In this document: in pieces, positions 37,299 to 48,180 of the stretch
Layout: every line of letters starts with the position of its first letter
How positions within the stretch are numbered: position 1 is the stretch's first letter
Notes under the pieces: generated by a model
Database searches by the model: none
Told to the model about the DNA's origin: nothing
The model's input: the letters and a program-made list of their open reading frames with translations, nothing else
Program-made: the position numbers and the translations under genes
DNA from: Umbelopsis ramanniana AG
Lineage: Eukaryota; Mucoromycota; Umbelopsidomycetes; Umbelopsidales; Umbelopsidaceae
Reading direction: 5' to 3'
Assembly: GCF_025399195.1 (NCBI RefSeq)
Contig: NW_026252090.1
Span: 496,001-560,000, forward strand
DNA length: 64,000 nucleotides

Positions 37299-37826
37299 AT
37301 GGCAGGACGATATGCTAATGATCCCGACGGACAGTTCTTCAATGGTCCAACCTCACCGCTAGATGTTTCATTTTCACCGTCGCATAAAAGGCGGACCTCG
37401 ATCTTATCGACCAGCTCCTCAACCACATTCGAGTGGCCCCTGGAGTCGTTCAATGCTTTTACACGACGAGCATCTACATCCTCCATGTCTTTGCTTGGCC
37501 TAAGCAGCGGTGCTAGCGCCAATCGCGACGATACAAACAAGGTTATGAATTCTCTGACAGAGAGCATGCGAGATTCCCTTGGCGATGCCTCGGCCATGTA
37601 CACCCGTGTAGCGGAAAACTCACAAAAGAAGGTGGTTCAGCTGGTGAATGATCGAAGGACAATGAAAGAACTCAACACGCAAGTTCAAACAAGGCGAGAC
37701 GATATAAAAGAAGCTGCGGAATTGATAGAGAATATTCAACGCAATGACACGTTTGGAAAGCTATTAACCTTGATCAATGAAACGCTTCAAACAATCGACC
37801 ATGACAATAAAAAGTCGGGAGGCTAG
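37299..37826 (+). CDS. Serine-rich/coiled-coil protein, function unknown
   Basis: One uninterrupted frame of 175 residues from ATG at 37299. Not recognised. The first half is polar and serine-rich (SPSHKRRTSILSTSSSTTF, RRASTSSMSLLGLSSG) with several RRxS sites of the kind kinases such as PKA phosphorylate. The second half is predominantly helical and likely coiled coil (KKVVQLVNDRRTMKELNTQ, RRDDIKEAAELIENIQR). No membrane segment or signal peptide. It follows the acetyltransferase on the same strand after 240 bases. Confidence 0.65.
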   Translation: MAGRYANDPDGQFFNGPTSPLDVSFSPSHKRRTSILSTSSSTTFEWPLESFNAFTRRASTSSMSLLGLSSGASANRDDTNKVMNSLTESMRDSLGDASAMYTRVAENSQKKVVQLVNDRRTMKELNTQVQTRRDDIKEAAELIENIQRNDTFGKLLTLINETLQTIDHDNKKSGG

Positions 37827-38048
37827 ATTATCTATTAATGTCTGAACAAATGTGATCTATCTATGTACAAAAATGCTTGACAAGTGGTTTGTCTCCAGTC
37901 CAAAGCTTGGATATTAAGGCAATAGGTTAGGTCTAATAGTGTAGCGTAAAAAAAAAAGGGGGAGGGAACATATAATCCCATACAATGCAATACGTTTCTC
38001 TTTGCAAACGGCTGTGGTACAAAGCATTGCGGTCTTCGTCTTCCTGTA

Positions 38049-39245
38049 TCATAATCGCTTAACTGACTGAGGGACAGGTCTTCCATATACATAAGTTGCG
38101 AGCTGTATCGTTGTGTAGTATGGTCAAGTCAATACAAATGAAATTGTCTCATATACACCAAAAAAAAAGAGAGGTTCACTACTTACCATGACTAACATGG
38201 CTCCGAATATGAAATGGTATGAGGGTTGAAAGTCGAAAAGTCTGAAGCTTATGATACTTGAAAGTATAATCGAGAGGCTAGTGGCGAACCCTTTGAGAAT
38301 GTTGTCGGCATATCTCACCACAAGCGATACCAATAATCCACCTAACGCCTGATTTATGACAACCAAGCAAGTCAACAAACCATACCCTTGAAACATGCCT
38401 CCTTCGGCTATTCGGGGGTAATCGTAGGCCATAACGGCTATAAAGGAGAAGACCGCTCCAGAAATACCCAATTGTATATTCCGTATCCACATGGAAGTAT
38501 TTGAGGACTTGAGAATCTTTTCAAAGTAACATCCAGCAAATCCTGACGATACACATGATGCCATAACGGCAAGCAAGCCGACTGTTTGATTTTGGGTTGA
38601 TCCATTATGTTTTTCGCTCGACGCTGTGGAGGTGGGTAATTGTACGAGCGTGACGCCAATCATGAGCAAAAGAAGCGCCAGCCATTTCTGTTTGGTAAGT
38701 GCTGTGCCGAGTAAGAGGACGGAGAAAATGGCAGTGGATAAAATCTTTAGTTGGTAAGTGACTTGGAAGGTAGCCGCCTCTAGGTTGCTCAATGCAATAT
38801 ATAACAGATTATTCTGAATGGCATACAAGCCGGACGGAATAAGCATCTTGAGCAATTCTTTGGGTTGGCAAACAAGGTCTCGGTAGAGCACTGGTAGAAA
38901 TCTTTCTTGACCATTTTCATGCATAATGGCTGTAAGGCATGCCGCTATTTTGATCAATTCAGCCATAAACACGGCTGTCGACGCAATATACATGGGTTGT
39001 CCAGGATCTTGATTAATGCGTGAATAGTGCATCATTAACACTAACGTCGAGTTTTGTATAATGAGAACGACAAGCGCTATCTGCGTTCGCTTCGATTTTA
39101 AGAGCTCCACTAAAAAGAGAATGAGTCAATATAAGCACTGGTTGGTGAGCGTTGACAAAACCCTGTAATGGCATGGCCTACTTTGATTTTTCTTTCGGGA
39201 TGTTCCATGGACAGGTAAAACAGGGATGCGCTGTACATTGGACAT
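38049..39245 (-). CDS. Nucleotide-sugar transporter (UDP-galactose/CMP-sialate type, SLC35A-like)
   Basis: Exons 39182-39245, 38187-39109 and 38049-38102; 346 residues. The start at 39245 is preferred because its exon is in phase with exon 2, while the inner ATG (EHPERK frame) is not. About ten hydrophobic helices are visible, with family marks RTQIALVVLIIQNSTLVLMM (helix 1), PSGLYAIQNNLLYIALSNL, TFQVTYQLKILSTAIFS, GFAGCYFEKILK and GGLLVSLVVRYADNILKGFA. This is the SLC35A group of Golgi antiporters that exchange UDP-galactose, UDP-GlcNAc or CMP-sialic acid for the nucleoside monophosphate. The specific sugar is not decidable from sequence. The last exon encodes LATYVYGRPVPQSVKRL. Confidence 0.92.
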
Positions 39246-39514
39246 TGCAAAGAAGAGACCGAGACATTTTGTTCTGGCTTTTGAAAAATAAATTGAATTA
39301 TGACTGAGATTTTTGTGTGAGATTTTTGAAAAAGTTGGCTGGCTATTGTTGTTCCTTGTGGGACAAAGAGGTTGTGATACAGGCAGCCAACAACATACAT
39401 ACAAAACCCACCCTTTTCGTTTTTTTATTTTATTTTGCCCATTTTTTTTTCTTTCCCTTCTTTCTCTACCCCGCTTGGCAAAACGTGCATTGACTGAATT
39501 CACATCTGATATTA

Positions 39515-41590
39515 ATGACTGCATCACCTACGTTGTCTCAGTCTCCTACTGCTGAGTCTCAAGCTTCACAAACCAACAGCTCCCTTCCATCCTCGGGTGT
39601 CCCATCCCCAAACATCTTCAACAAGAAGGACAAAAGACAGTACCCGTCGTCACGACAACCTTACCCTCCACCACCATACCCTTTGCCAGTGTATTACCCG
39701 CCTTATATGCTGTATCCACCTTACATGTATCCTCATCCACCTTATCTGCAACCTCCTCAGCCGCAGCAACCTCCCCTTAATCAACGCGATGAAGACCAGG
39801 ATGACGTGGAAATCATTATGAATGATCTAGAAGCTCCTTCTTCAAAGTTTTTGGATCGATCTGCGTCCGTTTCTAGCGATGTAGCCAAGCCTGTATCTCC
39901 GCCTGAAGGTACGCACATGGCATGACTAACTCAGCTTGACCACACATTGGAATGCACAGCTTACCATCATGTTTCATGACATTTAGGCGTTCAGCCTGGC
40001 CTGAGGAATCAATTAGAGTACTATTTTTCTCGACAGAATCTAGCCAATGATGCATATTTAGGTATGTCAAATTGATTGTCAAACGTTGGAGAGGAAGCAT
40101 CAATTGACTTGAACTATGCTCCGAACGCGGGGAACGAATAGTATCGCAAATGGATAGCGACTTGTATGTATCTATCGCTACTGTGGCATCTTTCAACAAA
40201 GTGAAAGCATGGACCACAGACTATGACACGGTTGTTCGTGCTTTGAAATCAATTCCCGCTGTCACCGTTGATGAAACAAACACCAAAGTCAAACCCAACA
40301 TTTCCACTCAGCGCACGACCATTATTTTGCGGGATATAGACAGTAGTGCTACAGAAGAGGTATGCAGTAACACAAACGAATGGTTAGGTTCATCGATGAT
40401 GCTAATCACGCTGACGATCTATTGAATGTCAGGACATCACGGCTATCTTCACTTCTGACATGGAACCCATAGTCATAAAAGATGTCAAACGCGAGATCGG
40501 GAACATGTGGTACGTCACATTCAACACTGAGGAGGAAACCATCAAAATGCTTTTTCTACTTCGAGGCAAGTCGTTCAAAGGTAAACCCATCGCTGGTAGA
40601 ATCAAGTCGGAAGCGGTTTTGCGTAACATGTAAGCAGGGACTCCACTACGAGACAAGGTTGCCATTGTCTATCATGCTAACGGTGTCCTGAATACAGCCA
40701 AGTAGAAAATCCATCTCCTCAACAAACCGCCGTTTCACCTTCATTCAATCCACCTTCCCCTTCATCCAACACCCCATCACCAAACAATGTCCAAATGCCA
40801 TTTCCTCCGTATCCTGGCTATTACGGTTTACCAGGTTATCCCATATTACCTATGATGCCACCGCCAATGGGATGGAACAGTCCTCAACCGCCACACCTTT
40901 TCCAACAAAATTATAACACTCAACATGGTAATTACCAAGAGGGCCATTACCGTAATAATAATAATAATAATAATCGCAAGCGATTCAACAACAATGGTGC
41001 CAAATACCCCCAACCGATCCAGCAGGAATCTTCTCCACAGGATAGAGCCAGCACTTTTTCACAACAACAACAACCAGGAAACTTTCGCAATCATACCAAG
41101 AAAAACAACTATCGCAACCAATATAATCATGGTAACAACCCTTTCAAAAATAACAATAGAACCCAACAGCAAACATCACGCTACGGTGGCAATAGCATAG
41201 AAGAATCACCAGTCACCCAACATGAATTGCCAAGCTCTACGCCACTCATGTCTGATACATCGGGTGAGCGTCCAAATCATACACCTAAAGGGTCATCCAT
41301 GCCTAGAAATCGAGGCAAGAAGAAGAAGTCGGATAAAAAGTTTCCAGGTAAGCTTGTTTGTGCCATTTCTGACACGTCAGGTCACCAATGTCAGCAGACC
41401 CACCCACTTTTGACATAACCTGCTTTATTGTACTTCTTTTATAGAAACTTCGTCCTTGCAACCCGGCCATTTCCCTCCTTTGCCCAAATCTGCGTCTTCC
41501 AGTCCAGATGAAGCTCAGAGCGCTCAACATCAGACAGCTGCTTCATTCAGTTATGCAGACATGCTCAAAGCTCAGCAAGCTCGATCATAA
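39515..41590 (+). CDS. La-related RNA-binding protein, LARP4-like
   Basis: Exons 39515-39908, 39987-40061, 40142-40359, 40433-40629, 40698-41347 and 41445-41590; 559 residues. The first ~130 residues are proline/tyrosine-rich (YPPPPYPLPVYYPPYM). The La motif (about 134-210) reads LRNQLEYYFSRQNLANDAYL and SQMDSDLYVSIATVASFNKV; the MDSD form is a mark of the LARP4 group. An RRM-like domain follows (~225-300: RTTIILRDI, NMWYVTFNTEEETIKML, GKPIAGRIKS). The C-terminal half is disordered and rich in Asn and Gln, with an (AAT) run encoding seven Asn. It ends with HFPPLPKSA and SYADMLKAQ, short linear motifs also found in LARP4. LARP4 proteins bind poly(A) and poly(A)-binding protein and stabilise mRNA in the cytoplasm. 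Confidence 0.88.
40953..40974 (+). repeat. (AAT)7 microsatellite inside coding sequence
   Basis: Seven AAT units in the LARP4-like exon 5 code for a run of asparagines (YRNNNNNNNRKR). A length-variable low-complexity coding repeat. Confidence 0.9.
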
Positions 41591-41849
41591 TCCCATTAGA
41601 AAACAAAAGAAAAAATGTCCTTGCTCACCCTGTTACCTCGGCTTCCAAAACCACCCCCCTTTCCCCCCTTCATCCCCACACACGAAAGCAAGCGGATAGG
41701 AGAAAATAAAATAATAAAAAAGTTCGCCACGCAACAGAGAGGAAAAAAAAAAGTGTGACGTTGAAAACAGTTTGAGAGTGCGCTCCCCGGCATAAAATTT
41801 GTCAGACTTGCATCGTTGTCCTGTCTCTCCTACCACACATTACACAAAA

Positions 41850-44784
41850 ATGGGTACGTTCATCATGATGATTAGGCGAAGGAATAGATAGATGAACGGT
41901 TCATAGCTGGATGGATGAATCATAGGAAAGAAGGATGCATTTACTAACATTGAATTTCATTGTATTTTTGCACTTCCTCATTTGACTTAATGTAGTGGTA
42001 AGTTGAACATTGTCCAGTTTCAATGCCGCAGCCAATGTGCATCAACTAATTTCAATCCTATCATCTCAGAACTTCACTGTTGAGGAAATCAGAGGCCTTA
42101 TGGACAAGGTTACGAACATTCGTAACATGTCCGTCATTGCTCACGTCGATCACGGCAAGTCTACCTTGACCGACTCTTTGGTCTCCAAGTCCGGTATTAT
42201 CTCCTCTGGTCGTGCTGGTGAAACTCGTTTCATGGACACCCGTCAGGATGAGCAAGATCGTGGTATTACTATCAAGTCTACCGCTATCTCTATGTACTTC
42301 GAGATGGAGAACCCTGATGATATCTTGGAAATCAAGAACCAGAAGACTGATGGTACGTATTTCATGCAGCTGCTGACAAACCCATCGACTTACCTTATCA
42401 AATTAAAAATCCGAATGGCCGTGTACTGACATAAAAAATGACTACGTAGGTCACTCTTTCTTGATCAACTTGATCGATTCCCCTGGGCACGTTGATTTCT
42501 CATCTGAAGTCACTGCTGCTCTCCGTGTCACTGACGGTGCTCTCGTCGTCGTTGACTGTATCGAAGGTGTCTGCGTCCAGACTGAGACTGTCTTGCGTCA
42601 GGCTTTGACCGAGCGTATCAAGCCCGTTGTTGTCGTCAACAAGGTTGATCGTGCTCTTCTCGAACTTCAACTCACCAAGGAGGATTTGTACAACGTGAGT
42701 TATCATCCATATACCATTGGCTTTCGCCCATAACCTTAAAAAAATTTTTTTAACGCTTGTAAAATTTTTTTTTCTTACGTTAGACCTTCCAACGTACCGT
42801 CGAATCCGTCAACGTCATCATCGCCACCTATGTCGATCCCGTTCTCGGTGACTGCCAAGTCTACCCCGACAAGGGTACCGTTGCCTTCGCCTCCGGTCTT
42901 CACGGTTGGGGTTTCACCCTTCGTCAATTCGCCGTCCGTTACTCCAAGAAGTTCGGTGTTGACAAGGAGAAGATGATGGTCAAGCTCTGGGGTGAGAACT
43001 ACTTCAACCCCAAGACCAAGAAGTGGACCACCAAGAGCACTGATGCCGAGGGTAAGCCCTTGGAACGTGCTTTCAACATGTTCGTTTTGGACCCTATCTT
43101 CAAGATCTTCGACTCCGTCATGAACTTCAAGAAGGACCAAACCGCCACTCTTCTCCAGAAGCTCGAGATCAAGCTTGCTGCTGATGAGAAGGATCTTGAG
43201 GGTAAGCAACTTCTTAAGGTTGTTATGCGCAAGTTCCTTCCCGCTGGTGATGCTCTCCTTGAGATGATCTGTATCCATCTTCCTTCCCCCGTTACTGCTC
43301 AACGTTACCGTGTTGAGAACTTGTACGAAGGTCCTCTTGATGATGAGTGCGCTATTGGTATCCGTGACTGCAACCCCAACGGTCCCCTTATGCTTTACGT
43401 CTCCAAGATGGTTCCCACCTCCGATAAGGGTCGTTTCTACGCTTTCGGTCGTGTCTTCTCTGGTACCGTCCGTTCCGGTCTTAAGGTCCGTATCCAAGGT
43501 CCTAACTACGAACCCGGTTCCAAGAGCGATCTTTTCGTCAAGTCTGTTCAACGTACCGTTCTTATGATGGGTCGTTACATCGAAGCTCTTGATGACTGCC
43601 CGGCTGGTAACATTGTCGGTCTTGTCGGTGTTGATCAGTTCTTGGTCAAGTCTGGTACCATTACCACCTCCGAAACCGCTCACAACATGAAGGTCATGAA
43701 GTTCTCTGTCTCCCCTGTCGTCCAGTGCGCTGTCGAAGTCAAGAACGCCAACGATTTGCCCAAGCTTGTCGAAGGTCTTAAGCGTCTCGCCAAGTCCGAT
43801 CCCTGTGTTCTTACCCTCACCTCCGACTCTGGTGAACACATTGTCGCCGCTGCTGGTGAACTCCATCTTGAAATTTGTTTGAAGGATCTTGAGGAAGATC
43901 ACGCTGGTGTTCCTCTTAAGTTCGGTGACCCGGTTGTCCAATACCGTGAAACCGTCCAGGCCGAATCTACCATCGACTGTTTGTCCAAGTCCCCCAACAA
44001 GCACAACCGTATCTACATGCGCGGTATGCCCCTTGATGAGGAACTCTCCAACGAGATCGAAGCTGGCAAGATCGGACCCCGTGATGATTTCAAGATCCGT
44101 GCCCGTGAGCTCGCTGATAAGTACGGTTGGGATGTCGCTGAAGCCCGTAAGATCTGGTGTTTCGGTCCCGACACCTCTGGTCCTAACTTGTTGGTTGATA
44201 CCACCAAGGCCGTCCAGTACCTTAACGAAATTAAGGATTCTTGCGTTGCCGCTTTCCAATGGGCTACCAAGGAAGGTCCCATCGCTGATGAGAACCTTCG
44301 TGGATGCCGATTCAACATCTTGGATGTTACTCTTCACGCTGATGCTATCCATCGTGGTGGTGGTCAAATCATCCCCACCTGTCGTCGTGTTGTCTACGCT
44401 TCCGTTCTCACTGCCAGCCCTGGTATCCAAGAACCCGTCTTCTTGGTCGAAATCCAGTGCCCTGACTCTGCTATCGGTGGTATCTATGGTGTTCTTAACC
44501 GTCGCCGTGGTCACGTCTTCTCTGAGGAGCAACGTCCCGGTACTCCTATGATCACTGTCAAGGCCTACCTTCCCGTCAACGAATCTTTCGGTTTCTCCGC
44601 TGATTTGCGTGCCGGTACCGCTGGTCAAGCCTTCCCTCAGTGCGTCTTCGACCATTGGCAATTGATGAACGGCTCACCTGTCGAGCCCGGTAACAAGGTT
44701 TACGACATCATCCGTGCTGTCCGTAAGAGAAAGGGTCTTACTGAGGACATTCCTGGCCTCGACCGTTACTACGATAAGTTGTAA
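41850..44784 (+). CDS. EEF2: Translation elongation factor 2 (eEF2)
   Basis: Coding exons: 41850-41853 (ATGG), 41996-41997 (TG), 42070-42352, 42450-42694 and 42784-44784; 844 residues (842 in yeast). Spliced, the start is [18 protein letters not shown]. GTPase motifs are [27 protein letters not shown] and NKVDR. The diphthamide loop [12 protein letters not shown] places the modified histidine at residue 701. eEF2 drives ribosome translocation; diphthamide is the target of diphtheria-type toxins. Codon choice in the last exon is strongly biased to C-ending codons, as expected for a very highly expressed gene. All four introns lie in the first 940 bases. Intron 1 carries a consensus TACTAAC branch site (41943-41949) and intron 2 a CTAAT (42046-42050). 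The 2-nt exon is an inference from frame, splice signals and the conserved MVNFT start. Confidence 0.97.
41996..41997 (+). other. Two-nucleotide micro-exon (TG) of eEF2
   Basis: Flanked by acceptor AATGTAG and donor GTAAGT. It completes codon 2 as GTG between ATGG and AACTTC. Without it the reading frame of the conserved N-terminus cannot be joined to an ATG. Confidence 0.75.
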
Positions 44785-46029
44785 ATCGTGGACATCCAAA
44801 TATGATAGTACTTCCTCTATGGATTTTCTTGTAGTTGTTTAACGCGAAATGATGGAAAAAAAATACAGATTCTATTTTCTACTCTTTCGATTGTTTTAAA
44901 AGAAAACAAAAAAAATATTTATGACTCGAATGTGTATGAATCTGATATTGTTATGAATTAAGACCGTGCCTTCATTCAAATGAATGCGCATAAAATAAAC
45001 ATACATGACTTGTAGAATTAAAATATATATATATACGTGCCTCTTGCGCTTGTTTGAAGCAGTCGCTTTGTTCGATTTGCTAGGACAGTTTCGATGTTCT
45101 TACCAACCGTTTCAGAAAGTGCAAGTCGCTGATTTGAAATTTTCACCGGCATGGAGATAAATTTGTGTGTTCAGCAATGAAGCCAGTCGACACAAAAACC
45201 AACCTCAGTCGTGAAAGGAGTCTCTTATAGAATCGACACTGTTGATGAGGTGCCAGTACAGAGCCCGCCTGTTTAGACTGTAAAAATAAATAAGGCTTGA
45301 AAGATCAGCAATTCTTTAGAAGAATGAAGGATTATATACGCGGAGTATGAAATATGGAATAAGTTCTCAAACGATTGAACACAACTTGTGTGCTCCTCGT
45401 CAACAGAAAGCTCCATCGGCCCAACATCGTACTCATCAACAGCATGAATTTATCCATCTTCGTTCAAATATTGCATTCTCATGATCCAAAAGTCATACTG
45501 TAAAAGGTAAAGAAAGGAAGACACGACATCGTTTATGGATCAACTGGCTTCAATGTTTGAACACAAAGATTTTCTGCATGACATTGCATTTCAAAACAGC
45601 GACCACACTTTCTGAAATGACTGTAGATGTTTTCAACCAGTGCGTTCCCTCAATTATTTTCATCAGTCCTCCGGCAACATGATTCTTTAGCATAAGATCA
45701 TTAGGACAACCAAAAGCTGCAATGATCAAAATACCATCTTTCAAGTGCTAAATATTCATAGACATAGTAAATCTGCTTGAATCAACAATTCGCCTCCTTA
45801 ACTTCGCCCTCCGCATATGCGTTTGTATATACTCACATATCGAATATTCTTACTGCATGTACTTCTTTTGAGGCAATTATTTCCTTTTCACACTTGTCTC
45901 AATGTTGTGTATTTATACTGTACCTATGTCTTGAGCCTAAAGGAGCACTGCTTTCCCTTTTATTCACATTATGAAAGAGCTATTTAGCCTCTAAATGCAG
46001 CAAACGACTATGGCCTACACATCGTTGGA
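44785..46029. other. Intergenic region downstream of eEF2
   Basis: AT-rich sequence with an ATATATATATA run near 45021-45035. Short open frames (45550-45744 minus, 45777-45974 plus) show no domain. No structured RNA recognised. Confidence 0.5.
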
Positions 46030-46460
46030 TGCTACATGAAGAGATCTACTATCGTTTGGGTCGACGGAGCACTAGCCCGCCTCCCATCAAAGCCTCACCG
46101 AACTTGTCGTCAAGTGGCGCGGTAATGCAAATCATGAACCATGGTCCATACAAGGCGATGGCAGCCACAATATTCGTTCATTTTGCTTAGCCAAATGGAA
46201 GCACTGGCGTCTTCTATCGGTGCGATCTATTGACATCACTCGTTCAGGCCAAGGTAAGACAAAAACGACCGATCTGCTTGCACGAGGCTAATTACTGCAA
46301 GGTCCATTTTCGGGGGTGGGGGGAGGAGGTGGAGGAGAACGGGAGAGAACCAGTCGAAGCGTATCAGATTTGGTAAAGCAGTCGGGTTCTGCGGTCCGAC
46401 TCCTCTACGCCCGGCAATGTTTCAGAAGCGGCCATGCATTATTTCTAGGATAGAATGGTT
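46030..46460. other. GC-rich coding-like island of unclear strand
   Basis: On the plus strand, 46076-46253 and 46302-46453 are open and join in phase across a GTAAGA...GCAAG intron with a CTAAT branch site, ending in a stop; no in-frame ATG was found upstream. On the minus strand, a protein-like frame starts at the ATG at 46435 (MAASETLPGVEESDRR) and another runs near 46200-46050 (ITAPLDDKFGEALMGGG), but stops break them. This could be a gene, a decayed gene or an insertion; I cannot decide. A G-rich tract sits inside at 46312-46343. Confidence 0.35.
46312..46343 (+). repeat. G-rich tract, possible G-quadruplex former
   Basis: GGGGGTGGGGGGAGGAGGTG followed by GAGGAG: two long G-runs then several GG pairs within 32 bases. 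It is out of character with the AT-rich surroundings. Confidence 0.55.
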
Positions 46461-46719
46461 ATATCTTTGTATAGACGAAAGGCTATTGGTAAGCATGGAT
46501 AGCCAGACAAGGGACGATGGGTAATAACGGCGCAGAAATATGTAGTGATATGTAGTGGTAGTTTGTCAGTGCAATATTGCATTTTTTTTCTTGACTGTTT
46601 ATATTCACGAATCGTGACTGGAGAGATGACACTTCGTTGATGTCAATGTGAGGCGAGAGTTATAAAAATATTCTCACAAATAAAGTAAAACCCTTCATCT
46701 CTTCCAATTTATTCCCTAT

Positions 46720-47956
46720 ATGCCTACAACAAGAAGCAAGTCGAACACTCAAACCAAGGAAAGTGACCACGCCGGAGATAAACGTGAACACAAAGATACG
46801 GAGGGTCAAGATGATAAGCCTGAAGCTAAAAGTGCCAAGGTAGACTCACATCAAAAAGCCGGACGTCGCCGTAGCAGTGTCAGCAAGAAAGCAACCGAGA
46901 AAGAGCAACCAGAGACCGAAAAACAGACGAGGTCACTCGAGAAGGGCCATATTTACTTCTTCTATCGCCCCAAGGTACGCTATAATTCTCATATAGACAA
47001 AATATTTTTTATTTTGGTTGTATTCACGCCGGTTTTACATAGGCGGATAGTGGTGACGATGTTGAGTCGGAAGATGATGTTCAAAAGTTATATATGGTGT
47101 TGAAGCCACATTGGTCAACCGACAAGCGCACACCAACATTGATCATACTCGGACGTAAAAAGTTACCTGACGTAGACGACCATGCCCGCTATTGGGGCTT
47201 TGTTGTAAGTACGAGAAGAACCAAGTTTTAATTTAACACCACCGTACATGTCAGTTGGTACTGAATTTATTGGTTATTACAGGCAGCAGCAGACGATGAT
47301 ATCAGCAAACTAACAGACGCCTTCAAGGAGAGCAGCTACGAGACCAAAACTCGAGGAACGCGCAAGGTGCATGCAGCTCGCCCCGCAGCGGAAGGTGTCT
47401 ACATGATCACTACTCATAATGGGCATAGTCATCTTGCTTATATCACCACAGCCCCACGAGAGCCTGGAACAGTGCAAGAGGCGTTCAACATCGACAAGGA
47501 ATCAAGCCTAATCATTAGTATCAAGGCAAGTGTAACCAAAAAAAAAAAAAAAAATAATTTCACCAGCCTCTCATCGGAGGTGCTTCTCCCCCATCCCCAC
47601 TCACGTATTTGTGGTTCCTTTAGAATCCGAAAACATCCAACCCTGCTGGAGCAGGACTACGAGGAAGACAAAAAGCAACCTATCCAGATGAATTGCAGGA
47701 GTGCTTTCACGATCGAAGATTCATAGCCATGGAAAATACAAAGTTCCTCAATTACACAAACAGTGAGTTACTGCTCATCGGAGCTACGGATAATTTAATC
47801 CAAGAGCTAGGAGAAGTTGCCGAAGAATTACACGATTTGGAAGAGGAGGATGAGATGAAGGTGTTGGATGTTGGAGACGTAAAGTACATCTTTGATGAAT
47901 TAAAATTGGATAAAGACAAGGCTCCCGTTGAACCACTTCATGGCGAATGGAAGTAA
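46720..47956 (+). CDS. Conserved protein of unknown function (GHIYFFYRPK family)
   Basis: Exons 46720-46974, 47043-47204, 47283-47525 and 47624-47956; 330 residues. The N-terminal ~75 residues are charged, disordered and basic (RSKSNTQTKESDHAGDKREH, AGRRRSSVSKKATEKE), typical of a nuclear protein. The remainder is a globular unit with distinctive blocks: LEKGHIYFFYRPK, TLIILGRKKLPD, RYWGFV, YETKTRGTRKVHAARPAAEG, GHSHLAYIT, EAFNIDKESSLIISIKNP and LLLIGA. I believe similar proteins occur in other fungi and in bacteria, but I cannot name a characterised member. The third intron is GC-AG (AAG|GCAAGT). The start ATG lies ~40 bases after a TATAAAAA (46661) region. Confidence 0.8.
47526..47623 (+). 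other. GC-AG intron in the unknown conserved gene
   Basis: Donor ATCAAG|GCAAGT, acceptor CCTTTAG. It joins SLIISIK to NPKTSNPAGAG; using the nearby GTGTAA would break the frame. The intron contains an A17 run. Confidence 0.8.
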
Positions 47957-48180
47957 AAATGAAATAAAATTGAGTGCCATATTGACTGACTGCATGTAAA
48001 AAATTGCCCATATTTATTTATTTTTATTTTATTTTGGGACCTTGTGTGCCTGCGTTGCTTGCGGATCCACACCCTTATTTTTTTTCCTCCTCCCTCACTA
48101 TTTATTCTGCTCTCTTTCCTCTTCTCTTGCTTTCTTCCTTTTTACTCTTCTTTTCATAAGCTACCTTCATCTTGACTAAC

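Noticed and set aside
42775-44661. 628-codon open frame antisense to eEF2
   Set aside because: It mirrors the strongly C-biased codons of eEF2 exon 5; composition is Thr/Gly/Asp-repetitive with no domain. A codon-bias shadow.
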